In this document: in pieces, positions 18,684 through 27,576 of the stretch | Layout: the number at the start of each line of letters is the position of its first letter | How positions within the stretch are numbered: position 1 is the first letter of the stretch | From: Hymenobacter pini | GTDB lineage: Bacteria; Bacteroidota; Bacteroidia; Cytophagales; Hymenobacteraceae | DNA length: 64,000 nucleotides | Assembly (NCBI RefSeq): GCF_020421205.1 | Contig: NZ_JAIZZH010000003.1 | Location: forward strand, 682,001-746,000 | Reading direction: 5' to 3' | Position numbers and translations under genes: made by a program | The notes under the pieces: model-generated | Told to the model about the DNA's origin: nothing | Databases searched by the model: none | Seen by the model: the letters and a program-made list of their open reading frames with translations, nothing else

Positions 18684-19625
18684 CTACTTGATATTGCTCA
18701 CGAAGTAGATGGTGCTGATTACAGCAGCAACACTGCTGATTAACGCAAACAAAGGGGTAGCATCCTGCAACCCTTCGTAGAAAGGCCGACGAATTGGCTC
18801 AACATACACGATATCATTTGGTTCCACCTGCAAATTGGCCCGGCGCATTCCATCAATGGTGGTCAAATCAATGATTTGCACCTGCGGATTTTTCAGGTCG
18901 CCCCGTATCAAACGGATATTATCGGCCCGGCCGGCACGGCCCATTCCGGTAGCGCCTACGAAGGTACCTTCAATACCGCCCGCCTGTGCCAGCACTTCCA
19001 GCAGGGTCATGTTATCATTATACATGTAGATAACCTGACCCGAACCGCTGGATGTAGCCCCCAGCACAATGATACGGTTGTTAGTGACTTTCGTCGTGAC
19101 AAACACATCTTTGTAGAATTCGGTGTATTTCCGCTGCAGCAGGCTATCAGCCTGAAGCAGCGTCAGGCCGGCCAGCCGTTGGTAGTTCACCATGGGTAGC
19201 TTTACCACGCCATCGTGCTGCACCAAGAACTCGTTGTAGCTACCATTCTGGCCTTGCTGCTGCTGCCGGTTACCCTGCTGTTGCCGGTTGCCGCCCTGCT
19301 GCTGCCGGTTCATGGCTCCGCCACCAATGCCGTTTTGCCCGATAGGGCTACCAAACATCAGTTCCCCGTTGGGGTCCAGGATTCGCTCCCCATTGTTGGT
19401 GTACACCCGCACATCCAAAGCATCATTGGGTTGAATGATGTAGTTGCGTTCGGCCCGGTTTACTACGTCGCGCAGTTTGGCCGTGTCCATGCGGCCGGAG
19501 CCATCCGTGCGAAACAGGATATTCTGCTGGTGTACGCGGGCAGTAGCGCAGGACCCAAGGATACCGGCCAGCGGCAGGCATAGCAGCCACAAGTTCAGAA
19601 AGCGGCGAAGAAGAGAATTTTGCAT
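18684..19625 (-). CDS. Wza-type polysaccharide export lipoprotein
   Basis: A 313-residue protein from ATG 19623-19625 with a lipoprotein signal (LCLPLAGILGSCATA). It has a Poly_export (SLBB-type) region starting at YIIQPNDALDVRVY and a soluble ligand-binding beta-grasp segment (VILGATSSGSGQVIY analogue), and ends with a hydrophobic segment (LFALISSVAAVISTIYFV). That layout is typical of Bacteroidota exporters. It forms the outer-membrane channel for the polysaccharide handled by the Wzc-type kinase downstream. A Gln/Asn/Gly-rich insert lies between the two domains. An upstream 38-codon extension in frame is rejected because it precedes the signal peptide. Confidence 0.92.
   Translation of the reverse strand: MQNSLLRRFLNLWLLCLPLAGILGSCATARVHQQNILFRTDGSGRMDTAKLRDVVNRAERNYIIQPNDALDVRVYTNNGERILDPNGELMFGSPIGQNGIGGGAMNRQQQGGNRQQQGNRQQQQGQNGSYNEFLVQHDGVVKLPMVNYQRLAGLTLLQADSLLQRKYTEFYKDVFVTTKVTNNRIIVLGATSSGSGQVIYMYNDNMTLLEVLAQAGGIEGTFVGATGMGRAGRADNIRLIRGDLKNPQVQIIDLTTIDGMRRANLQVEPNDIVYVEPIRRPFYEGLQDATPLFALISSVAAVISTIYFVSNIK
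19241..19318 (-). repeat. Low-complexity Gln/Asn/Gly insert in the Wza-type protein
   Basis: Four short NRQQQ-type units separated by glycines, coded by CAG/CAA/GGC/AAC triplets, interrupt the otherwise normal exporter between its first beta-grasp region and the NEFLVQHDG strand. Confidence 0.8.
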
Positions 19626-19882
19626 GAAAACCGGGTTATCCCGGGGTCTGGTTCGGAGGCAACGGCAAAAACACAACGTATGGTTGGGCAGTTTTCGCCT
19701 AAAAACCATCAAAGAAACCGAATTAGCCGGCCGCATCAAAATTCAGGCCGTGAAGGTCTTAATCCTGTACTGGCTTCTGCGCCGACAAAACCCTACTTTC
19801 GCGGACCCAATTCCCGGCGCAGATCGTTCTTACCTGACCGTGCCCGCCATTTTACTTTCCACCCTCCCACCCCACCCGTACT

Positions 19883-21022
19883 ATGGAACTGGTAGCAACT
19901 GAAAACCAGACGATGATTGCCCAGATGGTGCGCGACTTTGGCGCGCAGCACATCAAACCCCACATGATGGAGTGGGACGAAACCCAGGAATTCCCAAAAG
20001 ACGTATTCCATAAGCTCGGTGAGCTGGGCCTGATGGGCGTGCTGGTCCCGCAGGAATACGGCGGGGCCGGTTTCGGCTACACCGAGTATGTAACGGCCAT
20101 TGCCGAGCTGGCCAAGATTGACGGCAGCATCGGCCTGAGCATGGCGGCCCACAACTCCCTCTGCACCGGCCACATTCTGCAGCATGCCTCCGAGGAGCAG
20201 AAACGTAAATACCTGCCCAAGCTGGCTTCCGGCGAATGGATTGGGGCCTGGGGCCTTACCGAGCCCAACACCGGCTCCGACGCCGGCAATATGCGCACCG
20301 TAGCCGTGCTCGACGGCGACGAGTATGTACTCAACGGAGCCAAGAACTTTATCACCCACGGCAAATCCGGCAACGTGGCCGTGGTAATTGCCCGCACCGG
20401 TGAGGTAGGCGACTCCCACGGCATGACGGCTTTCATTGTGGAGCGGGGTATGCCCGGCTTCGAGGCGGGTCGTAAGGAAAATAAGCTGGGCATGCGTGCT
20501 TCTGAGACTACTGAGCTGATTTTCACGGACTGCCGCATCCCCAAAGAAAACGTAATCGGCAAAGTAGGCGACGGCTTTGTGCAGGCGCTGAAAGTGCTGG
20601 ATGGTGGCCGCATCAGCATTGCGGCGCTGAGCCTGGGTATTGCCCAGGGAGCTTATGAAGCGGCTGTACAGTACAGTAAGGAGCGTTACCAGTTCAACCA
20701 GCCCATCAGCAACTTTCAGGGTATCAGCTTCAAGCTGGCTGATATGGCTACTGAAATTGAAGCGGCCAGCCTACTCACGTACCGCGCCGCCGATATGAAG
20801 GACCGGGGCCTGAACGTGAACAAGGAATCGGCTATGGCAAAACTGTATGCCTCAGAAGTCTCCGTACGGGTGGCCAATGAGGGCGTACAAATCTTTGGCG
20901 GCTACGGCTACACCAAGGATTATCCGGCTGAGAAATTCTACCGGGACGCCAAGCTCTGCACCATCGGCGAAGGCACCAGCGAGATTCAGAAACTCGTCAT
21001 TGCCCGCACGTTACTGAAGTAG
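19883..21022 (+). CDS. Acyl-CoA dehydrogenase (short/branched-chain type)
   Basis: A 379-residue FAD enzyme of the short-chain/butyryl-CoA class. It oxidises acyl-CoA to the 2-enoyl-CoA and passes electrons to ETF. The three-part fold is clear: N-terminal helices, the flavin/beta-barrel stretch [17 protein letters not shown], and a C-terminal helical domain with [22 protein letters not shown]. The catalytic glutamate is in GEGTSEIQ near the C-terminus. It stands alone, divergent from the polysaccharide export operon, and is probably used for fatty acid or branched-chain amino acid breakdown. Confidence 0.95.
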   Translation: MELVATENQTMIAQMVRDFGAQHIKPHMMEWDETQEFPKDVFHKLGELGLMGVLVPQEYGGAGFGYTEYVTAIAELAKIDGSIGLSMAAHNSLCTGHILQHASEEQKRKYLPKLASGEWIGAWGLTEPNTGSDAGNMRTVAVLDGDEYVLNGAKNFITHGKSGNVAVVIARTGEVGDSHGMTAFIVERGMPGFEAGRKENKLGMRASETTELIFTDCRIPKENVIGKVGDGFVQALKVLDGGRISIAALSLGIAQGAYEAAVQYSKERYQFNQPISNFQGISFKLADMATEIEAASLLTYRAADMKDRGLNVNKESAMAKLYASEVSVRVANEGVQIFGGYGYTKDYPAEKFYRDAKLCTIGEGTSEIQKLVIARTLLK

Positions 21023-21111
21023 TCCACCTGCATTTTATAGGCGAGGAGGCCTGATTTGCCGGTTTTCCCAAAGTAGATGGCTGATGTTGAATAGCAATCT
21101 GTAACATCAAG

Positions 21112-21143
21112 TTTGTAGTCTGATAAAACTCTGATTATCTTTG
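21112..21143 (+). promoter_or_regulatory. Bacteroidota-type promoter for rpsU
   Basis: TTTG at 21112-21115 is followed, after 20 bases, by TATCTTTG at 21136-21143. This exactly matches the -33/-7 consensus of the Bacteroidota primary sigma factor. The rpsU ATG lies about 38 bases downstream. Confidence 0.85.
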
Positions 21144-21181
21144 CGGCCCCTCCAGATTGGGTTTCCTAGTTCACTGAAGAT

Positions 21182-21382
21182 ATGATCATCGTCCAAATCA
21201 AAGAAAACGAGTCGGTTGACCGTGCGCTGAAGCGCTTCAAGAAGAAATTTGAGCGCACCGGCGTTCTGAAAGAGCTGCGTCGTCGCACGTTCTTCCAAAA
21301 GCCGTCTATCACCAACCGCAAGCAGAAGCAGAAGGCCATCTACAAGCTGGCTACCTACGGCCCCGACGCTACGAACGCCTAG
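21182..21382 (+). CDS. rpsU: 30S ribosomal protein S21
   Basis: A 66-residue basic protein with the S21 pattern: [21 protein letters not shown], then [13 protein letters not shown] and a lysine/arginine-rich end. S21 joins the platform of the small subunit next to the anti-Shine-Dalgarno sequence. It is preceded by a strong consensus promoter and followed by an intrinsic terminator, then by xer and hpf in the same direction, an order common in Bacteroidota. Confidence 0.97.
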   Translation: MIIVQIKENESVDRALKRFKKKFERTGVLKELRRRTFFQKPSITNRKQKQKAIYKLATYGPDATNA

Positions 21383-21409
21383 GTTTCTGACTACCTGTTC
21401 GTAAGGACG

Positions 21410-21456
21410 AAAAACCGGCTGATTTGCCTACTTTGCGCGAGTCAGCCGGTTTTTTC
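21410..21456 (+). terminator. Intrinsic terminator after rpsU
   Basis: AAAAACCGGCTGA pairs perfectly with TCAGCCGGTTTTT, followed by more Ts. It separates rpsU from the recombinase gene. Confidence 0.88.
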
Positions 21457-21535
21457 GCGTCCGTACAGTTCAGTTTTTTTCTTCCGCTGAAATCCATACA
21501 TTGGGTATCCGGCCCCGGCGGCCGGCACCCCGCAT

Positions 21536-22423
21536 ATGGATTTATTTTTTGACTACCTGCGGTTTGAACGGCGTTACAGCGCCCACACCTTGGTTTCGTA
21601 TCAGACGGATTTACGGCAGTTTTCAGACTATCTGAAAGCCACCTTCGAGCTGTCCGAACCCGCCCAAGCCGACCACACTCTTATTCGCTCCTGGGTGGTA
21701 GCATTGATGCAGCAGCACCGCGACCCGCGCACCGTCAACCGCAAAATTGCCTGCCTTCGCTCCTACTACAAGTACCTACTGCGCACGGGCGTAATCCAGA
21801 AAAACCCGATGCTGCGCATCACTTCGCCTAAAGTAGCGAAGAAGCTACCTGACTTCGTACCCGAGGAGCCGCTGAATGAATTACTGAACTCGTTTGAGTT
21901 TCCGGACACCTTTGCCGGTATCCGCGACCAGTTGATTCTGGAATTACTCTACGGCACCGGTATCCGGCTTTCGGAACTACTGGGTATTCGGTTGGCCGAC
22001 TTGAGTTTGCCCGGCCGTACGGTGCGCGTAACGGGCAAAGGCAATAAGCAGCGGATTGTGCCGCTGAACCCATCTTTGCTTACAGTACTGGAGCGCTATA
22101 TAGCGCACCGACAACGTGAATTTGGCTCGGCTAGCAACGCCCACGGCATACTCCTCGTTACGGACAAGGGAGAGCCGCTCTATGAAAAGTTTGTGTATCG
22201 CACGGTAAAGCACTATCTGAGCCAGATAACTACGGCGGCGGGGCAGCAGCACCCGCACGTGCTGCGCCACTCGTTTGCCACGCATTTGTTGGGCAAAGGG
22301 GCCGATCTGAACGCCATCAAAGAACTGCTCGGGCACGCTAACCTGGCGGCCACGCAGGTGTACACGCACCTGAGCATTGACAAACTGAAATCAGTGTTTG
22401 AGAAGGCCCACCCAAAGGCCTGA
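21536..22423 (+). CDS. xerC: Tyrosine recombinase, XerC/XerD type
   Basis: A 295-residue site-specific recombinase, the usual Xer length, that resolves chromosome dimers at dif. The N-terminal SAM-like DNA-binding domain covers about 1-100. The catalytic residues are all present: R144 in GTGIRLSELLG, K168, H241 and R244 in HVLRHSFATH, H267 in LLGHANL and nucleophile Y276 in TQVYTHLS. Its location between rpsU and hpf is the conserved housekeeping context in Bacteroidota, so it is a Xer protein and not an integrase of a mobile element. Whether it corresponds to XerC or XerD cannot be decided here. Confidence 0.92.
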   Translation: MDLFFDYLRFERRYSAHTLVSYQTDLRQFSDYLKATFELSEPAQADHTLIRSWVVALMQQHRDPRTVNRKIACLRSYYKYLLRTGVIQKNPMLRITSPKVAKKLPDFVPEEPLNELLNSFEFPDTFAGIRDQLILELLYGTGIRLSELLGIRLADLSLPGRTVRVTGKGNKQRIVPLNPSLLTVLERYIAHRQREFGSASNAHGILLVTDKGEPLYEKFVYRTVKHYLSQITTAAGQQHPHVLRHSFATHLLGKGADLNAIKELLGHANLAATQVYTHLSIDKLKSVFEKAHPKA

Positions 22424-22461
22424 TATTGTTCCCTTTTCTTACCCTTTTAACCCCACGACCG

Positions 22462-22761
22462 ATGAAAGTACAGATGCAATCGGTGCACTTCGACGCCGAC
22501 CAGAAACTGCTCGACTTCATCCAGAAGCGCCTCGACAAACTCGAAACCTTCTATGACCGCGTGACGGAAGGCGAAGTAATTATGCGCCTCAACAACAAGG
22601 ATGGTATAGCCAATAAAACCGTTGAGATAAAGGTGCACGTGCCCGGTAGCACGCTGTTTGCGCAGGAGGACGCCCCATCCTTTGAAGCTGCCGCCGATGC
22701 TGCTGCCGAGAGCCTGAAACGCCAAATCACCAAGCATAAGGAAAAGCTGGTGAGCCACTGA
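22462..22761 (+). CDS. hpf: Ribosome hibernation-promoting factor, short form
   Basis: A 99-residue HPF/RaiA-family protein from ATG 22462 (MKVQMQSVHF). It has the beta-alpha-beta-beta-beta-alpha pattern and the line KLLDFIQKRLDKLETFYDRV. It binds the 30S decoding region in resting cells and silences ribosomes. The short length, with no dimerisation tail, matches HPF or YfiA instead of the long form. It begins 38 bases after the xer stop; a 12-codon in-frame extension upstream is not conserved. A terminator follows at 22792. Confidence 0.92.
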   Translation: MKVQMQSVHFDADQKLLDFIQKRLDKLETFYDRVTEGEVIMRLNNKDGIANKTVEIKVHVPGSTLFAQEDAPSFEAAADAAAESLKRQITKHKEKLVSH

Positions 22762-22791
22762 TTTTTAACTAGCTGTTAGCTAAATCCACTG

Positions 22792-22827
22792 AAAAGCCCC
22801 ACCTGAAGTTATCAGATGGGGCTTTTT
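22792..22827. terminator. Bidirectional terminator between hpf and metK
   Basis: AAAAGCCCCA and TGGGGCTTTT are perfect complements with A and T runs outside, between two convergent genes. Confidence 0.88.
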
Positions 22828-22852
22828 AATGACCAAATAGCCATTCGAAAAA

Positions 22853-24115
22853 CTACAAGCCGAACTCAGCCTTGATTTTGTCTACGTAGTCGAGCTTTTC
22901 CCAGGTGAAGATTTCTACGGTGCGGGTATTACCCTGCGCGTCCTGCACCTGCTTGGTACCGGGCTGCCGGCCCATGTGCCCGTAGGCGGCCGACTCGGCG
23001 AAGATGGGGTTTTGCAGGCCCAGGCGCTGCACAATGGCGTAGGGGCGCAGGTCGAACAGACGCTGCACTTTCTCCGCAATCTGCCCGTCGGTGAGCTTCT
23101 CGCCCTGAGCGTTGATAGCGTTGGTGGTGCCGTAGGTGGTTACGAATACGCCCACGGGTTCGGCCACGCCAATGGCGTAGGCTACCTGTACCAGCGCCTG
23201 GTCGGCTACGCCGGCGGCTACCAGGTTTTTGGCGATGTGGCGGGCGGCATACGCGGCCGAGCGGTCTACCTTCGACGAGTCTTTACCCGAGAAGGCCCCG
23301 CCGCCGTGGGCACCTTTGCCCCCGTAGGTATCCACAATGATTTTGCGGCCAGTGAGGCCGGAGTCGCCGTGGGGACCACCAATGACGAACTTGCCGGTGG
23401 GGTTGATGTGGTGCTTGATGTCGGCAGTGAACAGCTGCTGTACCTCGGGGCTCAGTTGGGCCTTCACGCGCGGGATGAGGATATTGATGATGTCCTCCTT
23501 GATGCGGGCCAGCATGCGCTCTTCGCTTTCGTCAAAATCATCGTGCTGGGTGCTGACCACAATGGTTTCGATGGCCTCGGGCGTGTTGTCGTCGGCGTAG
23601 CGAATAGTTACCTGGCTTTTGGCATCGGGGCGCAGGTACGTCATCTCCTGCCCGGCCTTGCGGATGGCCGACAGTTCACGCAGCAAGCGGTGCGAGAGGT
23701 CGAGGGCCAGGGGCATGTAGTTATCGGTTTCCTTGGTGGCGTACCCGAACATCATGCCTTGGTCGCCGGCGCCCTGCTCCTCGGCCGTAGCCCGCTCCAC
23801 ACCTTGGTTAATATCGGCTGACTGCTCGTGCAGGCGGTTCATTACCTCGCAGGTATCAGCGTTGAACAGGTACTCAGGCTTGTTATAGCCAATCTGACGA
23901 ATTACGTCCCGGATGATGGGCTCGGCTTCTACGTGGGCGGTTGATTTGATTTCGCCGGCTACCAGGGCAAAATCGGTGGTTACCAGCGTTTCGCAGGCCA
24001 CTTTGGCCGTGGGATCCTGCCGGAGATATTCGTCGAGGATGGCGTCGGAAATCTGGTCGGCTACTTTATCGGGGTGGCCTTCCGAAACGGATTCGGAGGT
24101 GAACAGGTAGGGCAT
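22853..24115 (-). CDS. metK: S-adenosylmethionine synthetase
   Basis: Makes SAM from methionine and ATP. It is 420 residues from ATG 24113-24115 (MPYLFTSESVSEGHPDKVADQ); the GHPDK motif fixes the start. Other hallmarks are GAGDQGMMFGYA, GGPHGDSGLTGRKIIVDTYGG and GGGAFSGKDSSKVDRSAAY. The 19 upstream codons open in frame are not part of the enzyme, and a TAGCTTTG promoter box lies within 85 bases of the chosen start. Its product is the ligand of the riboswitch at 61.7 kb, but no such riboswitch precedes metK itself. Confidence 0.97.
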   Translation of the reverse strand: MPYLFTSESVSEGHPDKVADQISDAILDEYLRQDPTAKVACETLVTTDFALVAGEIKSTAHVEAEPIIRDVIRQIGYNKPEYLFNADTCEVMNRLHEQSADINQGVERATAEEQGAGDQGMMFGYATKETDNYMPLALDLSHRLLRELSAIRKAGQEMTYLRPDAKSQVTIRYADDNTPEAIETIVVSTQHDDFDESEERMLARIKEDIINILIPRVKAQLSPEVQQLFTADIKHHINPTGKFVIGGPHGDSGLTGRKIIVDTYGGKGAHGGGAFSGKDSSKVDRSAAYAARHIAKNLVAAGVADQALVQVAYAIGVAEPVGVFVTTYGTTNAINAQGEKLTDGQIAEKVQRLFDLRPYAIVQRLGLQNPIFAESAAYGHMGRQPGTKQVQDAQGNTRTVEIFTWEKLDYVDKIKAEFGL

Positions 24116-24189
24116 CAGCGTAACGGGTAGGAGTGCGCAAGGGGCCGGCAGCCCCTGCCCTGCCGCTGGCAACGCGCCGGGCAGGGCCG

Positions 24190-24197
24190 CAAAGCTA
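24190..24197 (-). promoter_or_regulatory. Likely -7 box of the metK promoter
   Basis: On the minus strand this reads TAGCTTTG, which fits TAnnTTTG. Transcription would start about 70 bases ahead of the metK ATG. No convincing -33 box is seen at the expected spacing. Confidence 0.5.
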
Positions 24198-24304
24198 CGA
24201 TTTAGTTAGGAGTTGCGGGCTATGAACAAGCCGAGCTGATAGACCAACCTCCTCCGTTGGTTTTGCGTTGTAGCGTCACTCTCCCTCTTCTGCCTACACA
24301 AGTT

Positions 24305-25132
24305 ATGAATAAAATTGCCTCTCTGTTTTTGGCTGCGGGCCTGCTCACGGCTACCGTTCCGGTAGCACAGGCTCAAAAAGCGCCATCTCCCTACAACACC
24401 CGCTTTGCCGTGGATGCGCCCATCTCAGCGGGACTCGGGGCACTCAGCATCACGGGCCTATTGCTGGTGCAAAAAAAGGACGGCTTGACCGACGCGCAGC
24501 TGGCAGCGCTCAACAAGAACGATATTCCTAAGTTTGACCGGTTTTCGGCGGGTTACTATAGCGACAAGGCCCAGACGGCCGGCGACCTGATTGTGTATCC
24601 CTCACTGGTAGTAGCCCCGGCCCTACTGGCGCTGGACTCCAACGTGCGCGGCCGTTACGGGCAGGTGCTGGGCCTGTACCTACAAACCATGCTCGCCGCC
24701 GACGCTACGTTTACTATGAGCGTGGGCAACATCACCCGCTACCGGCCTTTCCTGTACGGCACGCAAGGCGGTGGCGACCGGAACAGCAAGATTTCGACTA
24801 ACTCGTTTTTTGCCGGGCACACGGCCCACACGGCCGCGGCAGCATTTTTTGCGGCCAAAGTGTACCATGATTTTAACCCCGACTCGAAGCTGCAGCCGTT
24901 GGTGTGGACGGCGGCGGCCCTGGTACCGGCGGCCGAGGGCTACACCCGTATCAAAGCCGGCAAGCACTTCCTCTCCGATAACATTGTGGGCTACGCGGTA
25001 GGTGCCACGGCGGGCATTCTGGTGCCTCAGCTACACAAAAAGAAAGGCAATACGATGAGCGTGGTGCCGCTGCAGGGTTTCAACGTAAATGGCTACGCTT
25101 ACACCGGTCTGTCGTTGACGAAGCAGTTGTAA
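24305..25132 (+). CDS. PAP2-family phosphatase, exported
   Basis: A 275-residue protein with a signal peptide (IASLFLAAGLLTATVPVAQA). The three PAP2 phosphatase motifs are recognisable: TRYRPF, the active-site SFFAGHT (in place of the commoner PSGH) and GYTRIKAGKHFLSD (R-x5-H-x3-D). Such enzymes remove phosphate from lipid phosphates such as undecaprenyl pyrophosphate or phosphatidate. Start ATG 24305 is chosen because it begins the signal peptide; 16 upstream codons are open. A bidirectional terminator follows. Confidence 0.87.
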   Translation: MNKIASLFLAAGLLTATVPVAQAQKAPSPYNTRFAVDAPISAGLGALSITGLLLVQKKDGLTDAQLAALNKNDIPKFDRFSAGYYSDKAQTAGDLIVYPSLVVAPALLALDSNVRGRYGQVLGLYLQTMLAADATFTMSVGNITRYRPFLYGTQGGGDRNSKISTNSFFAGHTAHTAAAAFFAAKVYHDFNPDSKLQPLVWTAAALVPAAEGYTRIKAGKHFLSDNIVGYAVGATAGILVPQLHKKKGNTMSVVPLQGFNVNGYAYTGLSLTKQL

Positions 25133-25149
25133 CAGAAGTACCCCAACGT

Positions 25150-25190
25150 AGAAAAGCCCTTTGCAGGACAGGCTTGCAAGGGGCTTTTCT
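25150..25190. terminator. Bidirectional terminator
   Basis: AGAAAAGCCC.TTGCA pairs with TGCAA.GGGCTTTTCT. It lies between the convergent PAP2 gene and the membrane protein at 25228. Confidence 0.85.
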
Positions 25191-25227
25191 ATGTTAGCGT
25201 ATTAAAACAGTCCGCCTCGAACTTTCA

Positions 25228-26178
25228 CTACTGAAATGTACCGGTGTAAGAAGCGGCATCCTGAGGAAGCGGCTCGTGGGTACCAAACCGGGCGTGCAGT
25301 TCGGTGCATACGTGGGACGGCACGCGCAGGTACTCCACCACGTCGGTAGTTTTTTCGGAGGGCTTGCCTTTGTTATCAAGTTTGACTGTTACGTTTTCCA
25401 GGGAGAGGTAGCAGCACTCCGGGTCGGAGGGAGCCTGGTAGAAATGCAGGCGGCCAAAAGGCGAGGCAGCCCCTGCATCTTCTCGGGAGCGGGGCTGCAG
25501 GTGGTTCCAGTCGGCGGCTTCGAGGGCGGCTTTGGTAGCGGCAATATCGGTGCAATGGTCAGTGTGTCCGGGCAGCGTTGTTTTTTCGGCCCATTCCAGC
25601 GTTTTCTCCGAGAAAGGCGTGGCGGCCTGCATATTGGGCAGCATGGAGGCTAGCACGGTGATAATCAGAAATTCCGCCAGCCACACCAGGTACAGAAACA
25701 CGCCACTGATGGTAATACCGAAAACGCTCCAGGTACCCTCGGCGGCCAAGCGGGGCATCATTTCCAGCACCTGTAGCGGGCTTGCCAGCACATTCAGAAA
25801 TACCTCGGGCTGAAAAGAAGTGTGCGTGAACGACACGCGGCTTCCGAGGTGTTCGACTTCCCCTGCCCCGGCCAGCAGCGTCAGGTACACGCACCATTGC
25901 ACGTACCACGCCCCAATACCCACAGCAAACCCCAGCCACCCGGCTACCGCCGGATTGCGCATCTTGCCAACCTTCACCCCCTGCTGCAATACCAGGCCAA
26001 GCAACAAGCCGAAGCCCATCGTAACAATAAAATTGACGTACAGCAGCGGAATGTACCATACGGCGTACACGTACACGAAAGCCAGCGGCACGGCCGCCAG
26101 CCCGCCCAGCAGCACCATAGCGGCGGCGCTGCCCGGCGCAAAGCGGCCGGAAGGTTGATAGTAAGCTGTCGTAGTCAT
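25228..26178 (-). CDS. Unrecognised membrane protein with C-terminal soluble domain
   Basis: A 316-residue protein from ATG 26176-26178 (MTTTAYY). I do not recognise the family. There are about four or five hydrophobic segments in residues 15-190, starting with MVLLGGLAAVPLAFVYVYAVWY. A soluble, roughly 120-residue C-terminal part follows that includes FSEKTLEWAEKTTLPGH and an SDPECCYLSLENVTV strand. Homologues in related bacteria are probably annotated as hypothetical. It is followed upstream, on the same strand, by a second unrecognised membrane protein, so the two may be co-transcribed. Confidence 0.6.
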   Translation of the reverse strand: MTTTAYYQPSGRFAPGSAAAMVLLGGLAAVPLAFVYVYAVWYIPLLYVNFIVTMGFGLLLGLVLQQGVKVGKMRNPAVAGWLGFAVGIGAWYVQWCVYLTLLAGAGEVEHLGSRVSFTHTSFQPEVFLNVLASPLQVLEMMPRLAAEGTWSVFGITISGVFLYLVWLAEFLIITVLASMLPNMQAATPFSEKTLEWAEKTTLPGHTDHCTDIAATKAALEAADWNHLQPRSREDAGAASPFGRLHFYQAPSDPECCYLSLENVTVKLDNKGKPSEKTTDVVEYLRVPSHVCTELHARFGTHEPLPQDAASYTGTFQ

Positions 26179-26253
26179 AATAGGGAGAAAGTGGTAGTAT
26201 ACTATGCCAAACCTATCGGATTTCCGGGCTTTGGGCAAACGCAGAAGGTTGGT

Positions 26254-27576
26254 TCAGGAAAACGGGCCGTATGATACCATCTGCCACACGTGCCAGACGC
26301 AGGCCGTGAGTAGTGCCACCCAGGCCAGCCGCCGGCCTTGCAGCTTTGGCGTAGCGGGCACGGCAACGGCTACCAGCAACAGCAGCCCCGGCACGAGCAT
26401 CCAGGTGAGGCGCTCTTTGTAGTAGCCCAGCATTAGAAGAAAACCAGCCTGAAGCAACAGAACACCGCTCAGCACCCGAATCCGCCCTTGTGAGTTGCTA
26501 GGTTCCTGCTGCCCTATTACTACCCCCACCGCCGCAAGCACAAAAGGAATAATGGCCGGCAGCGTAGCCAAGAACTGGCTGAAGTTACGGGCCATTAATC
26601 GTAGAAATGCCGGCAAGGGCTGCTGCCACGCCGCCCGAAGCCATACCAGTTGCCCATACGCTTCGGCCTCGTGGTTGTAGTAGGCCACACCGCGCAGCTT
26701 CAGCAGGCCAATCCACAGGAAGGTGGGAGTAGCAAATAATAGGAATAGCGCTGCCGCCTGACCTGTAAAGGCAACCACTGAAAGGTGCTGGCGCTGCAGC
26801 CACAGGCCATAGAGCAATACTGGCAAGATCAGCACAAAACTGCCGTACACCAGCGCCAGCAGGCCGCCCAGCACAGCAAGCCCTGGCAGCCACTTGCGCC
26901 ACTGACCCGATTCGCGTAGCTGCAGAGCAACGTACACCAGCACCAGCGGCACCAGAAACGTGAACATCTGTTGGTGCACCGTCCAGAAGAAGGCCTTCGT
27001 TATCTGATTGGAAATCAGAAACACGAGCAAAGCGCCCAGCACCCACTGGCTGCCCCGCCCGACTGTGAGGCGGTAGTACAGGTGCCGGAACAGCAGTAGG
27101 GCCGCTAATAGAACCGCATAATTCAGCAGCACATACCCGATGTAGAAGCCCAGCAGCGGCTGGTACTTCGCGGGCAATTTCTGCACAAACCGAGCGGGCA
27201 GCAACCCACTATGTTGCAGGCCTTGTACCGCCCACGTACACGGGTAGCCCACGGCCGTGCCCAACAGAATAAACAATGGCCTCGACTGCCGCACTTCCCC
27301 AGGCTTCAGCAAGTGGGTCGGATGGCGGGCATCTTCCATATACACAAACCCGTCGCAGTTGGCGGTGAAACCGGCCCAGGACGTGAGGTGCAGGTAGGTG
27401 CCGCAGTACTCGGCCTCGGTGCGGGGCCCCGGCGACAACCAGAACGTGAGCGTGAGGCCCAGAATGAGCACCGTGTAAGCTGCTACAAGACCAACCCACC
27501 CACCACGAATACCCGTACCACCCGCGCCGCTAGTGTCCTCCACTGCTGCCGGAGCTACCACCGGTATACCCTCCAT
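26254..27576 (-). CDS. Unrecognised polytopic membrane protein
   Basis: A 440-residue protein with about ten hydrophobic segments and short loops. A hydrophilic stretch after the first segment holds PRTEAEYCGTYLHLTSWAGF, where a GT-C glycosyltransferase or an EamA-like protein would carry its first extracellular loop. I cannot assign a family. The start codon (ATG 27574-27576) overlaps the end of the S9 peptidase gene by 47 bases, suggesting coupled translation. No other ATG fits before the first membrane segment. Confidence 0.6.
   Translation of the reverse strand: MEGIPVVAPAAVEDTSGAGGTGIRGGWVGLVAAYTVLILGLTLTFWLSPGPRTEAEYCGTYLHLTSWAGFTANCDGFVYMEDARHPTHLLKPGEVRQSRPLFILLGTAVGYPCTWAVQGLQHSGLLPARFVQKLPAKYQPLLGFYIGYVLLNYAVLLAALLLFRHLYYRLTVGRGSQWVLGALLVFLISNQITKAFFWTVHQQMFTFLVPLVLVYVALQLRESGQWRKWLPGLAVLGGLLALVYGSFVLILPVLLYGLWLQRQHLSVVAFTGQAAALFLLFATPTFLWIGLLKLRGVAYYNHEAEAYGQLVWLRAAWQQPLPAFLRLMARNFSQFLATLPAIIPFVLAAVGVVIGQQEPSNSQGRIRVLSGVLLLQAGFLLMLGYYKERLTWMLVPGLLLLVAVAVPATPKLQGRRLAWVALLTACVWHVWQMVSYGPFS

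Noticed and set aside
21536..22423. Tyrosine recombinase as sign of an integrative element
   Set aside because: It lies in the conserved rpsU-hpf context, with no attachment repeats, tRNA, or phage genes.
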